Assembly: GCF_013753875.1 (NCBI RefSeq)
Contig: NZ_SMDS01000023.1
Location: 33,834-97,833 of the forward strand
Direction of reading: 5' to 3'
Length of the DNA: 64,000 nucleotides
DNA from: Candidatus Pantoea persica
GTDB taxonomy: Bacteria > Pseudomonadota > Gammaproteobacteria > Enterobacterales > Enterobacteriaceae
Shown: piece after piece, positions 60,379 through 64,000 of the stretch
Layout: each line of letters opens with the position of its first letter
Position numbering within the stretch: position 1 is the first letter of the stretch
Program-made: the position numbers and the translations under genes
The notes under the pieces: model-generated
What the model saw: only the letters and a program-made list of their open reading frames with translations
Told to the model about the DNA's origin: nothing
The model's database searches: none

Positions 60379-60406
60379 AAAAAAAAACGCCGGCATCGCC
60401 GGCGCT
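60379..60406 (-). terminator. Terminator of dsbA
   Basis: Minus strand CGCCGGC-GAT-GCCGGCG followed by a long T-run, 20 bases past the dsbA stop. Confidence 0.93.
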
Positions 60407-60425
60407 CACAGAAGATCTGACGCGC

Positions 60426-61055
60426 TTATTTCTGGCTTACCAGAAATTTTACGATGTTCGCGTATTCCGCAACGAAGTTGTCCATCGAGCTGGTGTCGAG
60501 ACCGCCGTTGTTGATCATATATTTGCCGTTAACGAACATCGCCGGCACGCCGCGCAGATCGACATCTGACGCTGCTTTTTCCTGCTGCACCACCATCGCT
60601 TTCACTGCAAAGCTTTTCCAGGCCGCGTCATACTCCGCCGGGGAGATACCGGCCGCCGCGGTAAATGCCGATTTCAGGCTGGCGGCATCCGTAATGGTCT
60701 GGGTTTTCTGAATGCCGTCGAAAAGCGGCGCAGTGATTTTGTCTTCAACGCCCAGCGCCATCGCGACAGCCCAGGCGTGCGTTAACACTGGACCAAAATC
60801 GCCGCCGAGGAAATCAACGTGGTATTTGGTGAATCTGGTATCCGCAGGCAGATTTTTCTTCACAGTCTCGCTGACGTGATAAATACGTTCAAACTGGTAG
60901 CAGTGCGGGCAAAAGAAGGAGAAGAACTCCAGCACTTGCGGTTCGCCGGCAACCGGCTTTGGCAGGCTGACATATTGCTGACCATCGGTAAACTGGGCAG
61001 CAGAGGCGCTGAAAGCCAGCACTAAACCAACCAGTGCAAACCAAATCTTTTTCAT
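60426..61055 (-). CDS. dsbA: Periplasmic thiol:disulfide oxidoreductase DsbA
   Basis: Introduces disulfides into exported proteins. 209 residues with a Sec signal peptide ([19 protein letters not shown]) and mature start AQFTDGQQY. Active site CPHC in [13 protein letters not shown] and the cis-proline loop [11 protein letters not shown]. Last gene after srkA on the same strand; 27-base spacing suggests srkA-dsbA co-transcription as in E. coli. Intact. Confidence 0.98.
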   Translation of the reverse strand: MKKIWFALVGLVLAFSASAAQFTDGQQYVSLPKPVAGEPQVLEFFSFFCPHCYQFERIYHVSETVKKNLPADTRFTKYHVDFLGGDFGPVLTHAWAVAMALGVEDKITAPLFDGIQKTQTITDAASLKSAFTAAAGISPAEYDAAWKSFAVKAMVVQQEKAASDVDLRGVPAMFVNGKYMINNGGLDTSSMDNFVAEYANIVKFLVSQK

Positions 61056-61082
61056 TGTGAAAAATGATCCTGACTTCTCTAT

Positions 61083-62026
61083 TTAAAATAGCGGGGCCAG
61101 CTGCAGCGGAGGTTCCTGCAATAGCTTCTCCTGCTCGGTAAATTGCGAAATCTGCCTGCGCCAGAAATCTTCATCAGTCATCTAGGGGAATGCGCCAGGA
61201 AATGCCGGATCCTGCCAGCGGCGCGCCACCCAGGCGAGATAATAAACCATGCGCATCGCGCGTAAAGGCTCAATCAGTGACAATTCATTAATATCTAAGT
61301 CGCTGAACTCGCTGTACGCCTCCAGCAAAATATCTCACTGGATGCGCTGCTCCTGCCGATCGCCGTTGATCAACATCCAGAGATCCTGCACCGCGGGTCC
61401 GTTACGCGCATAGTCGAATCGACAAATAGCGGACCGTCGCGCCACAGGATATTACCAGGATGGCAGTCGCGATGCCAGCGCTGCAGCAGCTCGGCGCCCA
61501 GTTTATCCAGCGACTGCATCAGCGCGGCGGGCACCAGATCGTTGCTGGCCAGCTCAGCGCACGGCTGGTGCAGATACTCCTCAAGATCGATTGTCGGGCG
61601 ATGCTGAAAGCGCTGCTTACGCCCGGTCTGGTGTACGCTTCCCAGGAAACGGCCCACGCCTTCCAGCTACTCGTCGCTGTCTGTCTCATATTGACGATCG
61701 CCGAGGCTGGGAAAGACGGTGAACAGGAAGCCCGCATGGCTATGCAGCGTTGTTCCCTGTAGGGCAAGCGGCGCGGAAACCGGCACTTCATCAGCCTGCA
61801 AATCGAGCGTGAACTGATGTTCCTCTTCGATTTGCGCCGCGTCCCAGCGTTGTGGGCGACAAAACTTCACCACGTAACGGCACCGTTCATCATAGCTGAA
61901 CTGGTAGACGCGGTTTTCATAGCTGTTAAGCGCGGTTAATCCAGACTCAACCTGAATTCCGGTCTCCCACAGCGCATCAAGGATGGCGTCAGGATTGAGC
62001 ATCCGGAAGTTAAAAGCGGCATCCAT
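61083..62026 (-). pseudogene. srkA: Stress response kinase SrkA (YihE/RdoA), broken
   Basis: Ser/Thr kinase of the Cpx regulon. Start DAAFNFRMLNPDAILDALWE. TAG near 61668 (family Gln before LEGVGRFLG), loss of codons near 61480 just before HRDCHPGNILWRDGP (catalytic loop), frameshift near 61400, TGA near 61338 (family Trp), and TAG near 61184 (CCTAG, Trp). The C-terminus is otherwise recognisable (EPLRAMRMVYYLAW, LQEPPLQLAPLF). Its dsbA partner is intact. Confidence 0.93.
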
Positions 62027-62071
62027 GGAGTTACCTGTTTTGTCTTTTACTGAGAGCCGGCAAGCATAACA

Positions 62072-62270
62072 TCACTCCTCATCCCGAATCACACCATGCG
62101 CACGTAGCAACGCCGTTTTAAAATCCGTTTCATAATCTTTTTGGTGACCGGGGATTTCCGCATGCTTGTCGGCGTCGCGCATTTTCAGATGGTAAATCAA
62201 GACGTCATCGGTTAATTCACTTAATGGGCCACCGAAACCAGATTCCTGCGCCAGTTTCTGTAAGAGAGGA
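62072..62270 (-). pseudogene. yihD: YihD, 5'-truncated
   Basis: DUF1040 protein of unknown function. The C-terminal two thirds are well conserved ([49 protein letters not shown]). At about 62270 the sequence changes directly into mobA on the other strand. The first 25 or so codons and the promoter are gone. No ATG in the remaining frame. Confidence 0.9.
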
Positions 62271-62634
62271 TACGCTGCTTGACTATCCTGGCCCGATGGA
62301 GGGCATGCTGAGCGCCCTGCTCGTCGCCGAAAAGGAATGGGTGGCCTTTTGCTCTTGTGATATGCCGTTAATCCCTGAGGACTATATTCAGCAGCTGTGG
62401 CAGCAAAAGAAGCGCGCGCCTGCGGTCTGGGCGCGTTCAAGCGAGCACGACCATCCGGCGCCGGCTTTGGTGAACCGTCAGCTCGCTGAACCACTTGCGG
62501 CTTATCTGGCGCAGGGAGAGCGGCGTTTGATGCAGTTTTTACGGGAACAGGGTGGCCATGCGATTACGCTGACGCAGGATGAGGCGGCTTTTCGCAATAT
62601 GAATACGCTGGACGATTTACAGGAGGCGCGCTAA
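62271..62634 (+). pseudogene. mobA: Molybdenum cofactor guanylyltransferase MobA, 5'-truncated
   Basis: Adds GMP to molybdopterin. Sequence begins at [18 protein letters not shown] and continues to TLDDLQEAR with stop TAA at 62632, directly abutting the mobB ATG (TAAATG). About 75 N-terminal residues are missing, including the GTP-binding glycine-rich start, so it cannot be functional even if expressed. The break point coincides with the end of yihD homology: one head-to-head deletion removed both starts and the shared promoter region. Confidence 0.92.
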
Positions 62635-63150
62635 ATGACTCGGCTTTTACTGGCTATCGCGGCATGGAGCGGAACAGGAAAAACGACGCTGCTGCAGCAA
62701 ATAATCCCGCGACTGAAAGCGGCGGGCGTTCATCCGGGCCTGATTAAACATACGCATCACCAGATGGAGATCGACACACCGGGAAAAGACAGCGATCTGC
62801 TGCGCAAAGCGGGCGCCGATCAGGTTATCGTCGCCAGCACGCAGCGTTGGGCGCTGATGTGCAAAACGCCGCAAAGCGACGAGCTAAATTTGCACTATCT
62901 GGTTAGCCGGATGGATCCCGCTTCGCTGGATATCGTGTTGGTTGAGGGGTTCAAACATGAGCCTGTGCCAAAAATTATCCTGTGGCGCGCAGGCATGAAA
63001 GATGATGTTTTGCCGCTGCTGGATGAACATGTGGTGTCGGTGGCCAGCGATTTCAGAGTGGATGTTGCCCAGTCTTGGCTCGATCTGAATCAGCCTGACA
63101 TGATTGTTTCTTTTATTACTGCATGGCTGGAAAAGCAGGGTAAAGAGTGA
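62635..63150 (+). CDS. mobB: Molybdopterin-guanine dinucleotide adapter protein MobB
   Basis: GTP-binding protein assisting MobA. 171 residues, Walker A AAWSGTGKTTLLQQIIP, then LIKHTHHQMEIDTPGKDSDL and VEGFKHEPVPKI. The reading frame is complete, but its partner gene mobA and the shared promoter were lost, so it is probably unexpressed and on the way to decay. Downstream to 63300 I see no gene. Confidence 0.93.
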   Translation: MTRLLLAIAAWSGTGKTTLLQQIIPRLKAAGVHPGLIKHTHHQMEIDTPGKDSDLLRKAGADQVIVASTQRWALMCKTPQSDELNLHYLVSRMDPASLDIVLVEGFKHEPVPKIILWRAGMKDDVLPLLDEHVVSVASDFRVDVAQSWLDLNQPDMIVSFITAWLEKQGKE

Positions 63151-63302
63151 AGGATAGTGTGGGAGAGTCGGGCCTTACCGGCAGAGTAGTAGTAGTTATA
63201 AGCTGGAGAGGTTAGCGCCTGAAGGCTCTGGGGACTGGGCTTCTTTAGCAGAACGATCGTACGCCGGCGGGATCGCCAGCGTTTTTGCCAGAACGCGGAC
63301 GT

Positions 63303-63335
63303 AAAAAAGCCCCTGCGTCAGCAGGGGGCTTTTTC
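63303..63335 (-). terminator. Terminator of the rRNA operon
   Basis: AAAAAAGCCCCCTGC-TGAC-GCAGGGG-CTTTTTT in minus-strand reading, just past the 5S gene; the structure is near-symmetric and may also stop transcription coming from mobB. Confidence 0.92.
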
Positions 63336-63342
63336 GGGTTGG

Positions 63343-63463
63343 ATGCCTGACAGTTTCCTACTCTCGCATGGGGAGGCCCCGCACTACCATCGGCGCTACG
63401 GCGTTTCACTTCTGAGTTCGGCATAGGGTCAAGTGGGACCGCCGCGCTAAGGCCGCCAGGCAA
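63343..63463 (-). rRNA. rrf: 5S ribosomal RNA
   Basis: About 121 bases, starting TGCCTGGCGGCCTTAGCGCG and ending GAAACTGTCAGGCAT on the minus strand. Core GCCGAACTCAGAAGTGAAAC is exact. Relative to the usual enterobacterial sequence there are several changes (CCACTTGACCCTATGCC where CCACCTGACCCCATGCC is usual; AAACTGTCAGG where GGAACTGCCAGG is usual). These may be operon-specific mutations. Confidence 0.95.
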
Positions 63464-63554
63464 ATCCTTTTGCTCCGCGCCGCCCGCCGGGCCGCGCAGA
63501 TCTGTCCGTCACAAGCTGAAAATATCGCGTCTCGCAAAACGCCTCTGGCGTTGT

Positions 63555-63597
63555 AAGGTTAAGCCTCACGGGTCATTGTACGCTTAGTCGCTTAACC
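63555..63597 (-). pseudogene. rrl: 23S rRNA gene reduced to its two ends (43 nt)
   Basis: Minus strand reads GGTTAAGCGACTAAGCGTACA, the exact start of enterobacterial 23S rRNA, joined directly to ATGACCCGTGAGGCTTAACC(TT), its exact end. About 2.85 kb between are absent. The flanking leader (GTTGTGA) and trailer (ACAACGCC) sequences of the 23S processing stem are normal on both sides, followed by the usual 23S-5S spacer. So this operon copy cannot make 23S rRNA. Confidence 0.93.
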
Positions 63598-63725
63598 TCA
63601 CAACCCACAGGCGTCTTGCGACGCTGCGGATGTGAAAATTTGAAAGACTCAAACACATCGCTATCTCAATCCTGTTGCGGGGAATGAACGCGACGTGTCG
63701 TTTCAGTTTTCAGCTTGTTCCGGAT

Positions 63726-63737
63726 TGTTAAAGAGCA
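63726..63737 (-). promoter_or_regulatory. boxA antitermination element in the 16S-23S spacer
   Basis: TGCTCTTTAACA on the minus strand, the NusB/S10-binding boxA of rRNA operons, between tRNA-Glu and the 23S start. Confidence 0.9.
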
Positions 63738-63810
63738 ATATCTCAAACGTGCCCCTGAGGCCAGTTTTGAGATACTTCGTGGAGACACCTTTCACCTGTC
63801 ACCAAGCAAG

Positions 63811-63885
63811 TGGCGTCCCCTAGGGGATTCGAACCCCTGTTACCGCCGTGAAAGGGCGGTGTCCTCCTCTCTAGACGAAGGGGAC
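63811..63885 (-). tRNA. gltT: tRNA-Glu (anticodon TTC)
   Basis: 75 bases in the 16S-23S spacer: acceptor GTCCCCT/AGGGGAC, anticodon stem-loop CCGCCCTTTCACGGCGG with TTC, T-arm GGGGTTCGAATCCCC, encoded CCA. The D-loop (TCTAGAGAGGAGGAC) is one base shorter than and different from the usual TCTAGAGGCCCAGGAC. Spacer copy number in the genome is unknown, so the gene symbol is nominal. Confidence 0.93.
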
Positions 63886-63974
63886 ACGTAAACGCGTCGC
63901 GGCTTCGCAAGCCGTTTTGCTCATTACTTTCTATCAGACAATCTGTGTGAGCACTTCGAAGGCAGAATCCAGGT

Positions 63975-64000
63975 TAAGGAGGTGATCCAACCACAGGTTC
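63975..64000 (-). rRNA. rrs: 16S ribosomal RNA, 3' end (runs off the window)
   Basis: The last 26 bases of 16S, ending GGATCACCTCCTTA with the anti-Shine-Dalgarno. The helix-45 strand reads CCTGTGGTT rather than the usual CCTGCGGTT, changing one G-C pair to G-U. The rest lies outside the window. Confidence 0.95.

Noticed and set aside
63151..63300. A gene between mobB and the rRNA terminator
   Set aside because: Frames here are short, without ribosome site or homology; the stretch appears to be plain intergenic DNA.

Overview
The window looks like a chromosome segment of a GC-rich Enterobacterales bacterium, most likely Erwiniaceae (Pantoea/Erwinia/Mixta type), in an early stage of genome reduction such as a recent insect symbiont or other host-restricted lineage. 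Three things point that way: proteins and gene order close to Escherichia coli, a 2-ketogluconate (kgu) locus of the Erwinia type, and about 27 recognisable genes broken by stops, small indels and internal deletions. I see no insertion sequence, phage gene or CRISPR array.

Layout. (1) 1-30.9 kb is mostly decayed accessory metabolism: glyQ 5' end, wecH, a glxA-like regulator beside an intact isochorismatase-family hydrolase, the whole xylose locus (xylB, xylA, xylF, xylG, xylH, xylR, all broken), mqo, a ROK regulator, the intact primosome pair dnaT-dnaC, a membrane protein, an autotransporter barrel, tag, yiaD, kguE/K/T/D, avtA, a MocR regulator, the remains of a small-molecule biosynthesis cluster (PP-loop ATPase, ATP-grasp ligase, amidotransferase/2OG-oxygenase fusion, YbaK-like, EamA-like exporter), intact ibpA with its thermosensor, then yidQ, yidR and yidA. 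(2) 31.1-44.7 kb is an almost untouched housekeeping block: gyrB, recF, dnaN, dnaA, then rpmH, rnpA, yidD, yidC, mnmE, yicH and fabY. (3) 44.8-63.1 kb mixes intact core genes (dtd, yihX, typA, glnA-glnL-glnG, yshB, csrC, engB, spf, polA, dsbA, mobB) with pseudogenes (yihY, hemN, yihI, srkA, yihD, mobA). (4) 63.3-64 kb is the 3' end of an rRNA operon on the minus strand in which the 23S gene is reduced to 43 nt.

The intact genes form a replication, translation, envelope and nitrogen-control core. The losses remove xylose and ketogluconate use, malate:quinone oxidation, valine-pyruvate transamination, the oxygen-independent haem step and molybdenum guanylylation.

The most notable observations are the near-complete 23S deletion that keeps the terminal helix, three expanded short tandem repeats ((TGGCAG)7, (CTG)13, (AG)14), and a strong excess of amber premature stops, many in CTAGG/CCTAG contexts as expected from unrepaired Dcm-site deamination.
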